DNA from: Oscillospiraceae bacterium
GTDB taxonomy: Bacteria; Bacillota; Clostridia; Oscillospirales; UBA929
DNA length: 46,293 bases
Reading direction: 5' to 3'
NCBI GenBank assembly: GCA_009782475.1
Contig: WRIZ01000017.1
Coordinates: 1-46,293, forward strand
Both the position numbers and the translations under genes were made by a program. The notes beneath the pieces are model-generated. The model was not told the DNA's origin, did not search any database, and saw only the letters and a program-made list of their open reading frames with translations. Shown here piece by piece: positions 24,725 to 32,188 of the stretch. Each line of letters opens with the position of its first letter. Position 1 is the stretch's first letter.

Positions 24725-25747
24725 ATGAAAACTATGGATTTTGATTATACACTCCCGCCCGAGCTGATCGCCCAAACCCCGGCGGAGCAACGCGACGGGT
24801 CGCGGCTTATGGTGATAAACAGAAAAAGCGGGACGGTCAATCACTGCCGCTTTTCCGATCTGCCGGAGTTTTTGCGCCCGGGGGATTGCTTGGTCATCAA
24901 CAATTCCCGCGTCCTGCCCGCGAGACTGATCGGCAAGCGGGAGAGCGGCGGAAGAGCCGAAATCTTGCTGCTCAAAGACTTGGGGCAAAACCGATGGGAC
25001 TGCCTCGTCAAGCCGGGAAAGAGTTTACGTGAGGGCGCGAAGGTGTTGTTCGGCGGAGGGAAATTGACCGGCATCATCGAAAGAGTGGGGTCGGACGGGG
25101 AACGAATCGTCCGATTTGAGCATACAGGGGATTGGAACGAGCTGCTGGACGAGCTGGGAGCGTTGCCGCTGCCTCCCTATATCAAAGAAAAACCGTCCGA
25201 CGCCGGACGGTATCAAACGGTATACGCAAAATCCCCCGGTTCGGCGGCCGCGCCGACGGCAGGGCTGCATTTCACCGATGAATTGTTGAGCGATCTGCGA
25301 AATAAGGGCATTGAAATCGCCGAAATCACGCTGCATGTGGGATTGGGAACCTTCCGCCCGGTCACGGCGGAGAAGGTTGAAGACCATGTCATGCACACCG
25401 AATGGTGTGAAATTTCCGAATCCGCCGCCGCCATTGTCAACCAAACCCGCGCCCACGGCGGGAGGGTGGTCGCCGTTGGGACAACCTCCTGCCGTACCCT
25501 AGAGTCGGCGGCACTGCCAAACGGGACGCTCCAAGCCGGAAGACTGGAAACCGGGATATTCATCACGCCGGGGGTTGACTTCCGCCTGACCGACGCGCTG
25601 ATCACCAATTTCCATCTGCCGCAAAGCACCCTGCTGATGCTGGTGTCGGCCTTTTACACCCGCGAGGGGATTTTGGCGGCCTATGAGGAGGCTATAAAGG
25701 AGCGGTATCGGTTTTTCTCATTCGGCGACGCCATGCTGATTGTATGA
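24725..25747 (+). CDS. queA: tRNA preQ1(34) S-adenosylmethionine ribosyltransferase-isomerase QueA
   Basis: QueA (340 aa, usual length) adds the ribosyl part of SAM to preQ1 in tRNA to make epoxyqueuosine. Landmarks are FDYTLPPELIAQTPAEQRDG, LVINNSRVLPARLIGK, LGALPLPPYIK, AAPTAGLHFTDELL, ITLHVGLGTFRPV and TNFHLPQSTLLMLVSAF. The start at 24725 is set by GAAGAGG. Its last 24 coding bases plus the stop lie in a 27-bp sequence repeated at 26733. No other queuosine gene is in the window. Confidence 0.97.
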   Translation: MKTMDFDYTLPPELIAQTPAEQRDGSRLMVINRKSGTVNHCRFSDLPEFLRPGDCLVINNSRVLPARLIGKRESGGRAEILLLKDLGQNRWDCLVKPGKSLREGAKVLFGGGKLTGIIERVGSDGERIVRFEHTGDWNELLDELGALPLPPYIKEKPSDAGRYQTVYAKSPGSAAAPTAGLHFTDELLSDLRNKGIEIAEITLHVGLGTFRPVTAEKVEDHVMHTEWCEISESAAAIVNQTRAHGGRVVAVGTTSCRTLESAALPNGTLQAGRLETGIFITPGVDFRLTDALITNFHLPQSTLLMLVSAFYTREGILAAYEEAIKERYRFFSFGDAMLIV

Positions 25748-25750
25748 TAG
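25724..25750 (+). repeat. 27-bp direct repeat, copy 1 (3' end of queA)
   Basis: It starts GGCGACGCCATGCTG and ends GTATGATAG, covering the last eight queA codons and stop. It is identical to 26733-26759. The flanks on both sides differ. Confidence 0.9.
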
Positions 25751-25771
25751 ATTTGGATTTTTGAAAAGAGA

Positions 25772-25809
25772 CCCCGGAAGCCCTTGCCACAAGGGGTTCC
25801 GGGTTTTTT
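25772..25809 (+). terminator. Terminator after queA
   Basis: CCCGGAA and TTCCGGG arms with an inner CCCTTG/CAAGGGG stem, then TTTTTT. It lies inside the repeat-flanked segment. Confidence 0.85.
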
Positions 25810-25931
25810 AGTATTCATCGCCCCTGTGCTTGAGTCATGGGGCGAGGAGGAGTATCTCAGGCACTAGACAGCTTTTTACGGCGGGTTTTACCGCCCGGAA
25901 GATAAGCCGGTCCCGTTTTGAGAAAAACCGC

Positions 25932-25960
25932 TTGACAACCCCTACGCAGTAGGGTATAAT
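25932..25960 (+). promoter_or_regulatory. Promoter of the HigBA-like unit with embedded operator
   Basis: TTGACA (25932-25937), a 17-bp spacer and TATAAT (25955-25960). The spacer contains a perfect inverted repeat CCCTAC-gca-GTAGGG (25940-25954), placed where a bound antitoxin would block polymerase. This fits autorepression. Confidence 0.85.
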
Positions 25961-25982
25961 GAAGTCAGAAGAGAGGTGCGGG

Positions 25983-26321
25983 ATGGAGCGCGAGTTTGTA
26001 CTCTTGCATGAGTTTGAGCGTAAATGGTCAAAGCTCGGCTTTGACGACGATGACCTCGGAAGATTGCAAGAGGAAATACGGAAAGACCCGAAGCTGGGAG
26101 CTGTAATACCCGGTACAGGAGGAGTCCGAAAAATGCGCTTCGCGTTTGAGGACCGTGGAAAACGCGGGGGTACACGGGTTCTATATGTTGACCTCATCAT
26201 TGCGGAAACGGTTATACTGCTCGGCGCATACGCAAAGAATGAACAGGAAACATTGTTGATGGCGGAAAAGCAAGCCTTGAAATCGATGGCGGAACGAATT
26301 ACGGGTCAATACCATAACTGA
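25983..26321 (+). CDS. RelE/HigB-type toxin
   Basis: This 112-aa protein is of the RelE superfamily, HigB-like group with the toxin gene first. It reads FVLLHEFERKWSKLGFDDDD, then LQEEIRKDPKLGAVIPGTGG, VRKMRFAFEDRGKRGGTRVL and YAKNEQETL. The Arg/Lys-rich GVRKMRF...GKRGGTRV block and YAKNEQ match the mRNA-cleaving branch. The start follows GAGAGGTGCGGG. An XRE-type antitoxin gene starts 15 nt downstream. The unit lies between two copies of the queA end. Confidence 0.88.
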   Translation: MEREFVLLHEFERKWSKLGFDDDDLGRLQEEIRKDPKLGAVIPGTGGVRKMRFAFEDRGKRGGTRVLYVDLIIAETVILLGAYAKNEQETLLMAEKQALKSMAERITGQYHN

Positions 26322-26336
26322 CGGAGGTGTGTTACC

Positions 26337-26672
26337 ATGGGTGAGTATTACGATAGCCTAAAACGTGGGCTTGAAGAGGCGTTAGAATACACAAAGGGAA
26401 ACGTGAAGCTGCGGTCATTTAGGGTCAAGTTTGAACCTGTCCCCGAATACGCGCCGGAGGATATAAAGAGAATACGGACAGATTCACGCATGACGCAAGC
26501 TGCATTTGCCGGATACCTCGGCGTTACGACTAAAGCGGTTGAAGCATGGGAGCGCGGGCGTAATAAGCCAACCGGCCCAGCCAGACGTTTGATGTCGATG
26601 GCGGCGGAAAACCCGGAGGTTCCGACAAAGTATTATTCTGTCACAGAGAGCTATGGTTTTCGCGGAGAGTAG
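26337..26672 (+). CDS. HTH-type antitoxin, XRE family (HigA-like)
   Basis: This 111-aa protein has an N-terminal toxin-neutralising arm (MGEYYDSLKRGLEEALEYTK) and a C-terminal Cro/C1 helix-turn-helix, MTQAAFAGYLGVTTKAVEAW with ERGRNKPTGPARRL. It should inhibit the preceding RelE-type protein and repress the operon through the palindrome in the promoter spacer. RBS GGAGG is 9 nt before the ATG. A weak terminator hairpin (26678-26698) follows. Confidence 0.9.
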   Translation: MGEYYDSLKRGLEEALEYTKGNVKLRSFRVKFEPVPEYAPEDIKRIRTDSRMTQAAFAGYLGVTTKAVEAWERGRNKPTGPARRLMSMAAENPEVPTKYYSVTESYGFRGE

Positions 26673-26677
26673 ATTTT

Positions 26678-26700
26678 GAGAGGGCATAACGCCCTCTCTT
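26678..26700 (+). terminator. Hairpin after the HigBA-like unit
   Basis: GAGAGGGC-ataac-GCCCTCTC followed by TTACTGTCATG. The T-run is poor, so termination is likely but not certain. Confidence 0.5.
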
Positions 26701-26732
26701 ACTGTCATGTCATTTGGTATCCCGCCAGTAGT

Positions 26733-26759
26733 GGCGACGCCATGCTGATTGTATGATAG
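26733..26759 (+). repeat. 27-bp direct repeat, copy 2
   Basis: An exact copy of the queA 3' end (25724-25750), including the last eight codons and stop but detached from any frame. The two copies are 1009 bp apart and bound the HigBA-like cassette. Confidence 0.9.
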
Positions 26760-26765
26760 GGCAGC

Positions 26766-26794
26766 TTGACAGTACGGTTTCAGTGACTTACAAT
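26766..26794 (+). promoter_or_regulatory. Sigma-A promoter of the ATPase/STAS-like gene
   Basis: TTGACA (26766-26771), a 17-bp spacer and TACAAT (26789-26794), starting 7 nt after the second repeat copy. Confidence 0.75.
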
Positions 26795-26817
26795 ATGGGT
26801 ATAGGGTGGTGTGTTTT

Positions 26818-27648
26818 ATGTGGAAAGACGCAAGGAAAGTCATATATAACATAGAAGGGCTCACAGAGGATAAGGTTTATCGTGATATTGTTGCGGAATT
26901 TATCCGTGATGTGCCGAAATGCGCGAAAGAATGCTTTGAGTATGCTTTCATGGAAATCATGAACAATGCCATTGAACATTCCGGCGGCACGAAAGCTGAG
27001 GTCTCTTTGTTGATTGATGATGAACAGCTGGCCTTTACAATCAAAGATGACGGCATCGGCATCTATACAAAAGTGGCCGAAGCGTTGAATTTAGATGAAA
27101 AACGATACGCGATACTGGAATTGGCAAAGGGAAAATTTACAACTGATCCTCAAAGCCATACAGGCGAAGGAATCTTTTTTTCCTCCAAATGCAGCGATTA
27201 TTTTTATTTAGGGTCTGACGGTATTGAGTTTATAACAAGTCCAAGCGCGGAAAAGCTGGAGCAGACAGATATGAATTATAAAGGCACAAGTGTGGCGTTT
27301 CGGGTCAATCTGAATCACAAGCAAACGCTGCAAGACCTTTTCAAACAATATACCGACGCGCCGGAGAGTTATGGGTTCATCAAAACAATCATTCCCATAA
27401 AATTGCTCGAATACGGGGATCAATCGCCCATATTCGTTTCCCGTTCGCAAGCCCGCAGATTGCTTACGCGAATCGAGAGGTTTAAGATTGTACAGTTGGA
27501 TTTTTCAGGGATTGAAACGATAGGTCAAGGGTTTGCCGATGAGGTATTCAGAGTTTTTAAGAGCAATCATCCCGATGTTGAATTAAGCCCTATAAATTGC
27601 TCTGAAGCAGTTCATCAAATGATCCGGCATATACTCGAATATCGTTAA
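26818..27648 (+). CDS. GHKL ATPase with C-terminal STAS-like DUF4325 domain
   Basis: This 276-aa protein has an N-terminal GHKL (histidine-kinase-like) ATPase with N box FMEIMNNAIEHSGGTKAEVS and G1/G2 motifs IKDDGIGIYTKV and SHTGEGIFFSSK. It has no phospho-acceptor His. The last 70 residues match DUF4325 (IVQLDFSGIETIGQGFADEV), a STAS-like fold. This resembles anti-sigma/anti-anti-sigma parts fused in one chain. Such proteins are frequent in phage and mobile DNA; the role is unknown. It is AT-richer than its neighbours. ATG 26818 follows AGGGTGG. Its stop overlaps the convergent peptidase gene by 4 nt. Confidence 0.85.
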   Translation: MWKDARKVIYNIEGLTEDKVYRDIVAEFIRDVPKCAKECFEYAFMEIMNNAIEHSGGTKAEVSLLIDDEQLAFTIKDDGIGIYTKVAEALNLDEKRYAILELAKGKFTTDPQSHTGEGIFFSSKCSDYFYLGSDGIEFITSPSAEKLEQTDMNYKGTSVAFRVNLNHKQTLQDLFKQYTDAPESYGFIKTIIPIKLLEYGDQSPIFVSRSQARRLLTRIERFKIVQLDFSGIETIGQGFADEVFRVFKSNHPDVELSPINCSEAVHQMIRHILEYR

Positions 27649-29126
27649 TCCTCTAACTCCCAGCCGCAGAGAGCCAGCGCGAGTTCCAGCTGCAAATCCA
27701 CAATAAATACCGCTTCGGCGACAGCCTCTTCCAATGCTTCCAGTGTCGCAGTGTTGGCAAAACGGCCTTGTTCCAATCCGGCGGCGGTTTGAAAACGGTT
27801 GAGGCACCAAATGGTGTAGCCGTCGAAGACGCCGCTTGGCTCGCAGCGGTAAAACCCCAGCAGTGCCAAACGCTCCTGCATCGCCGTGATGCGCGGCGTC
27901 AGATTGCTTTGGCGAAACAGCGCGCGGGAGGTATCCAGCTGAGCCTCAACAAGGCTTGAACCGAACACGGCCAGCGTCTTGACTTCGTGGTCGGGTCTGA
28001 TGCCGGTTTGGTCATACGAACCGATCTCATGCAGTTCGATGCGGTCGGCGGTGAGAATGAGCATGTAGCCTGACGAGAGGGTGGCGTGAATTTGGCTGTG
28101 CGCTTTGCCATAGGTGGTTTCGCCCACCGTAACAGCCAGCCCGTGGGCTTGCAGCGTGCCGGCAAAAATCTCTGAAGCGGAGGCCGACCTCCCGTCGGTC
28201 AAAACCACGATCCTATCAGGCTCCCAAATCATTCCGCCCCATTGCGCCATTTCCTCAAGATCCCAGCCTGTGCTGAAAAACTCAACCTCTCCCTCGGCGT
28301 CCAGCAATCTGCAGAGCAGAAGCCCTTCGTTCGGTATCATCACATTGAGGATGTTTAAGACGGTATACAGCTGCCCGCCGCGGTTGCCGCGCAGGTCGAT
28401 GATGACCGAGCGGGCTTCCATGCCGGGCAAATAGGTATTGTAATAGTGGTCAAAATCAAAGAAATCAGCCATGCTGCCAAACTGTTCGATCGAGATATAA
28501 CCGACGTCCGTCCCATCGATGAGATGCCCTTTCACATTGGGGATATTCAGCATTCCACGCTGTATCCGCTCGTAGTGTACTTGATCCGAACCCGGATTGA
28601 TGTAACCGATCGTTACAGAGGTGAATAAATCGCCGATTAGCAGCGGCCTTACCTCTGAATGGTGCATATCCGCAACGAATACGCCGTCTACAGTAACGAT
28701 TTGCGCGCCGATTTCCATACCGCTCCGGTCGGCACCGCTTCCCTCTATGAAATCTTTGGCATAAACGCCCAGCGGCATGTCCACATCCATCTGAACGCCG
28801 ATGCCGTAGACAGCCCCGCCTCCGAGACCAAACACCTCGTCATATTCTTCCTGCGGCATGAAATAACCGTACGGATCGGCAGCCTGCCAAGCCGCTACCG
28901 TGCTGATAAACAAATCGTCATCCAGCAGAAGCTCGGCCGTCAGCCCTTCGAGCGACAGTTCATCCGGGGGGTAGAGGGCGTATGTATCGATCAGTTCTAA
29001 AATTTCTTCAAGAAGGGCAAGCCGTTCCTCCCCGCTCTCCGGCAATGCAAGCACCGGCGCGAGCAAGAGCCATATGGCGAGGAGGCAGGCAATCAGGCGG
29101 GCTAAAAGCCGTTTCGTCTTGAGCAT
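27645..29126 (-). CDS. S41-family peptidase with C-terminal peptidoglycan-binding-like domain
   Basis: This 493-aa secreted protein of the carboxy-terminal processing protease family has a signal peptide (LLARLIACLLAIWLLLAPVL). A PDZ-like region follows (GIGVQMDVDMPLGVYAKDFI with GSGADRSGMEIGAQIVTVDG), then the catalytic core with SVIIDLRGNRGGQLYTV, nucleophile Ser in TDGRSASASEIFAG and the Lys of TYGKAHSQ. The C-terminus resembles PG_binding_1 (MQERLALLGFYRCEPSGVFD). It overlaps the SLH gene upstream (TAATG), so the two may work at the cell surface together. Confidence 0.9.
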   Translation of the reverse strand: MLKTKRLLARLIACLLAIWLLLAPVLALPESGEERLALLEEILELIDTYALYPPDELSLEGLTAELLLDDDLFISTVAAWQAADPYGYFMPQEEYDEVFGLGGGAVYGIGVQMDVDMPLGVYAKDFIEGSGADRSGMEIGAQIVTVDGVFVADMHHSEVRPLLIGDLFTSVTIGYINPGSDQVHYERIQRGMLNIPNVKGHLIDGTDVGYISIEQFGSMADFFDFDHYYNTYLPGMEARSVIIDLRGNRGGQLYTVLNILNVMIPNEGLLLCRLLDAEGEVEFFSTGWDLEEMAQWGGMIWEPDRIVVLTDGRSASASEIFAGTLQAHGLAVTVGETTYGKAHSQIHATLSSGYMLILTADRIELHEIGSYDQTGIRPDHEVKTLAVFGSSLVEAQLDTSRALFRQSNLTPRITAMQERLALLGFYRCEPSGVFDGYTIWCLNRFQTAAGLEQGRFANTATLEALEEAVAEAVFIVDLQLELALALCGWELED

Positions 29127-30262
29127 TACAGCTTAATGTATCCGCTGGGGATGTTGAAAATGCTGTCCGGCACTTCTTTATCGAGGGTGAGGATTTCTAT
29201 GCCGACCGTCTCGCCGTCCCCGGAGGCTTCTATGCCAGCCAAGCCGCCGCCGTCGAAGAAATACCGTACCGTTGTGCCGTCTCCGTCAACCGCGTACTCC
29301 TCAAAATACAAACTTCTGCCCTTGAAAGAGGCTGTACCAGTGCCGATAAATACGGCGTCGGCGCTTAAAAACATAGTATCTATCGGCAGGTCGTCCATCC
29401 CGAACTCATCCGGCTCCAGCTCCATGTAAACCCTTAACTCATCGATGAAGCCGTATGATTTGCCGTCGGCAATAACGGCCCGTATCTTCATGCCGAACAT
29501 GTCCAAGATGACGGCGGTTTTCCCGCCCTTCATAAACATCTCAATGAGCATTTCCTCATCATCATATTCCAGCAGGAACACCATATGGATAACGCCGTCC
29601 GCGAACAGGGCTTCAGCGGCCGAGAGCTTCGACCCGTCCCCGGCGAACGCCTCATAAATCTTGCAAATCATGATAAACGCGTCTTCCCGCGTTGTGTTTT
29701 GGTCGGGCATGAAGTTTCTGTTGAGGTCGCCTTTGATAAATCCCCGCAGGTTCATATACTTTGCCGCGTCCTGCGCAAAGGGGCTGATTTTGCCCTGATC
29801 GGTGAAATCGGTGACATTGCCCACGTTGTAATCGCCGTCCGGCGCGATGGCCTGAACGGCGCGCAGAAGCATCATGGCGCATTGCTCACGCGGGATGAGG
29901 GTATCCGGCTCAAAGGTCGTGGGGGTGATCCCGCTGGTGATGCTGAGCGTCCGCGCCCGGAGGATGTCTATGTTGTCCGTATCGGTAAACGGGTTTGGGG
30001 AGACAGGCTCGGGCATGACCCCGGTCACTGATGAAACCAGCCGCACAACGATTTCGCAAAATTCTTCGCGGGTGATGGGTTTGGTCAGATCGGCCGTTTT
30101 CATTTTGTCGGTCACCAAGCCGTAATCCAGTGCCTTTTTGAGCCACCCTTCGGCGTAACTGGAATAAACGCCCTCGATGCCATCCAAAGCGGACGCGGGC
30201 ATGGTAAATAGACCCAATACCATGATAAAAGCGATTGAGATCGAGCAAACTTGCTTGCGCAT
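29126..30262 (-). CDS. Secreted SLH-domain protein with C-terminal unknown domain
   Basis: This is a 378-aa protein with a signal peptide (IAFIMVLGLFTMPASA). SLH repeats cover about 30-215: SSYAEGWLKKALDYGLVTDK, PITREEFCEIVVRLV, FTDTDNIDILRA, LIPREQCAMMLLRAVQAIAP and KYMNLRGFIKGDL. The C-terminal 150 residues (about 230-378) are beta-rich and resemble periplasmic lipid-binding-type folds, but I do not recognise the family. ATG 30262 is chosen over an upstream start because GAGGAGG precedes it. It lies between a DUF1934 gene (14 nt upstream) and the S41 peptidase (overlapping). Confidence 0.85.
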   Translation of the reverse strand: MRKQVCSISIAFIMVLGLFTMPASALDGIEGVYSSYAEGWLKKALDYGLVTDKMKTADLTKPITREEFCEIVVRLVSSVTGVMPEPVSPNPFTDTDNIDILRARTLSITSGITPTTFEPDTLIPREQCAMMLLRAVQAIAPDGDYNVGNVTDFTDQGKISPFAQDAAKYMNLRGFIKGDLNRNFMPDQNTTREDAFIMICKIYEAFAGDGSKLSAAEALFADGVIHMVFLLEYDDEEMLIEMFMKGGKTAVILDMFGMKIRAVIADGKSYGFIDELRVYMELEPDEFGMDDLPIDTMFLSADAVFIGTGTASFKGRSLYFEEYAVDGDGTTVRYFFDGGGLAGIEASGDGETVGIEILTLDKEVPDSIFNIPSGYIKL

Positions 30263-30276
30263 AAAAAGGTTCCTCC

Positions 30277-30762
30277 TCAGTTTATATATGTATCCCGGTA
30301 TACCGTGATTCCATCCGGCACGGCCGGCCAAGCCCCGGACGCGGCGCGGATGTCGATGGCAACAAAGCTCTCTTCGGTAAAATTGCCCGAAACCTCCACC
30401 CCGTAGTCAACTTCGATGCGGCCGCCTTCGGCTCCGATCTCGGCGGCGACGCGGCTGGCGGTAACGCCTACCGTCACGGGGCCGTCGTCGGTGTCATAAT
30501 ACGAAACATGTCTCCGGCCTTCCTCAAAAACCATCTGCGCGTTCTGTTCTCCGCTTGTCAGCATGGTGACCCGGCCGCCTTCCACCAAAAGGGTCGTCTC
30601 CCCGCTCCGGTTGAGCGGCTCACGGTAGGAGACGGTGTAACCTTGCGGGTGTTTGGTCATCAATCCGTCGGTCACGATGTCCACCATATGGCTGTCCTGA
30701 GGGTTGAACCTGCATCCCTGGATGGAGATGATCACATCCCGCTTATGCTGTTTTGCCGGCAT
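30277..30762 (-). CDS. DUF1934 (YwiB-like) beta-barrel protein
   Basis: This 161-aa cytoplasmic protein of the DUF1934 family has a calycin-like beta barrel. Its signature includes DVIISIQGCRF, DIVTDGLMTK, GYTVSYREPL (the Y-E-E type motif) and TTLLVEGGRVTMLTSGEQ, ending with GRIEVDYGVEVSGN. Its function is unknown. It lies 35 nt after murI on the same strand. Confidence 0.88.
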   Translation of the reverse strand: MPAKQHKRDVIISIQGCRFNPQDSHMVDIVTDGLMTKHPQGYTVSYREPLNRSGETTLLVEGGRVTMLTSGEQNAQMVFEEGRRHVSYYDTDDGPVTVGVTASRVAAEIGAEGGRIEVDYGVEVSGNFTEESFVAIDIRAASGAWPAVPDGITVYRDTYIN

Positions 30763-30797
30763 GGCTCCGCCCCCCTGATCATTAACATAACACCAGT

Positions 30798-31592
30798 TTA
30801 CACCAAAACCTCTTCCAGGTCAACAAATTCCGCGCCGATCGTTCGGTTCAAAAACAACACCGCCTGTTCCGAAAAGCCTTCGGCGTCGTCGCTGACAAAA
30901 AACCGCAGCGATCCCGGCTGCTCCAAACCGGAAGGTTTGATCAGGCCGCTCAAAGCGGCGGCGGCCGTTTGCCCCGCGTTGATCAGGGTAACGCCGGGCA
31001 GGGCGGCGGCGAAGTATCCGCTCAAAAGAGGGTAATGGGTGCAGCCCAAAATCAACGTGTCGATCCCTGCCTCACGGAAGGGGGCGCAATACTCTTCAAT
31101 CAACAGCCCGGTCACACGGTCGCCGGGGTTGACCCGCCCGGCTTCCACCAACGGCACCAACAGCCGCCCGTCGCGTTCGGTCAGCGTAACATCCGGGTCT
31201 GCCGCCCGCATACAGGCCGAGTACGCGCCGGTACGTACCGAAGCGGGCGTGGCGATCAGCCCGACTTGTTTGTTGCGCGTCACCGAAGCCGCCTTCTTTA
31301 CCGACGGCTCAACGACCCCCACCAGCGGTACGCCGCAATCAAACGAACCCATTGCCGCCGTGCTGGCCGTGCCGCAGGCTACAATCAACGCCTTCGGGTC
31401 AAACCCCATCAAAAACCGCGCCGCCTGCGCCGCAAACCGCCGGATGGTACGGCGCGAACGGGTGCCGTACGGAACCCGCCCGGTGTCGCCGAAATACACC
31501 AGGTTTTCGTTTGGAACCAAGTCCAAAAGGGCTCCGACAGCCGTTAGTCCGCCCAACCCCGAATCGAATATCGCAATGGGACGTTTATCCAT
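30798..31592 (-). CDS. murI: Glutamate racemase MurI
   Basis: MurI (264 aa) makes D-glutamate for peptidoglycan. It starts with IAIFDSGLGGLTAVGAL, then NLVYFGDTGRVPYGTRS. The first catalytic Cys is in IVACGTASTAAMGS and the second in LILGCTHYPLLSGY. The first motif has CGT where CNT is most common. I have seen CGT in Clostridia members, so this is probably harmless. ATG 31592 follows AAGGGGG. It heads a minus-strand operon with DUF1934, SLH and S41 genes. Confidence 0.95.
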   Translation of the reverse strand: MDKRPIAIFDSGLGGLTAVGALLDLVPNENLVYFGDTGRVPYGTRSRRTIRRFAAQAARFLMGFDPKALIVACGTASTAAMGSFDCGVPLVGVVEPSVKKAASVTRNKQVGLIATPASVRTGAYSACMRAADPDVTLTERDGRLLVPLVEAGRVNPGDRVTGLLIEEYCAPFREAGIDTLILGCTHYPLLSGYFAAALPGVTLINAGQTAAAALSGLIKPSGLEQPGSLRFFVSDDAEGFSEQAVLFLNRTIGAEFVDLEEVLV

Positions 31593-31634
31593 TGCCTTAA
31601 CCCCCTTGACGCTGGTACGCTGACATGATACCAT

Positions 31635-31662
31635 ACTATAATAACATGCTTTGAAAATGCAA
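31635..31662 (-). promoter_or_regulatory. Sigma-A promoter of murI
   Basis: On the minus strand TTGCAT (31657-31662), a 16-bp spacer and TATAGT (31635-31640), about 40 nt before the start codon. Confidence 0.6.
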
Positions 31663-31760
31663 GGGTTAGAAAAATATTCCTGTTGCGGTACAAAAATAGA
31701 CTGGAACTTTTATCTGCTTGGGTGTATAATGGAATCATGGTGGGAGGTGCTAGAAATTCC

Positions 31761-32168
31761 ATGAACATTCACATGAATTTGAAACAGTTTCGCAGGCTTA
31801 TAGACCTTGCATATATAGGCAACTGGGTTCTCAACTCAGCGCGCGGGGATGAACGCATCACCGAATTTGACGAAGTGGAATCCCTGCTTTTCGCAAAATG
31901 CTGCGAGGTGGGGATGGGCAAGCTCGCCGATTTGCTGGACGGACAGACCATCCCGTCCCGCGCTTTTGCCGAAGGCGGCATCCATGAAGCCATCATGGAA
32001 TATGAGGACACCATCTTTTTTGAGATATTGGCCGAGGAGCTGGCACGGCGTGACATCATCGCCGAGGGCGGCACCGAAGAAGACTCCGAGCAGATCAACG
32101 AGCGGATCGGAGCCTACATCGCGGAGTTTGAGCGCAACGGGACGGACAACATCGTCTTGAATCTATAA
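31761..32168 (+). CDS. Hypothetical acidic helical protein
   Basis: This 135-aa soluble protein is rich in Glu and Ala and mostly helical: LKQFRRLIDLAYIGNWVLNS, FDEVESLLFAKCCEVGMGKL, EYEDTIFFEILAEELARRDI, ending ERNGTDNIVLNL. I do not recognise a named family. ATG 31761 is preferred since GGGAGG (31742-31747) precedes it; an ATG at 31737 would place that site inside the gene. TATAAT (31725-31730) with a poor TGGAAC -35 lies upstream. It is followed by the permease gene after 20 nt, probably an operon. Confidence 0.7.
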   Translation: MNIHMNLKQFRRLIDLAYIGNWVLNSARGDERITEFDEVESLLFAKCCEVGMGKLADLLDGQTIPSRAFAEGGIHEAIMEYEDTIFFEILAEELARRDIIAEGGTEEDSEQINERIGAYIAEFERNGTDNIVLNL

Positions 32169-32188
32169 AAGCGGCAGGGAGAGATCGT

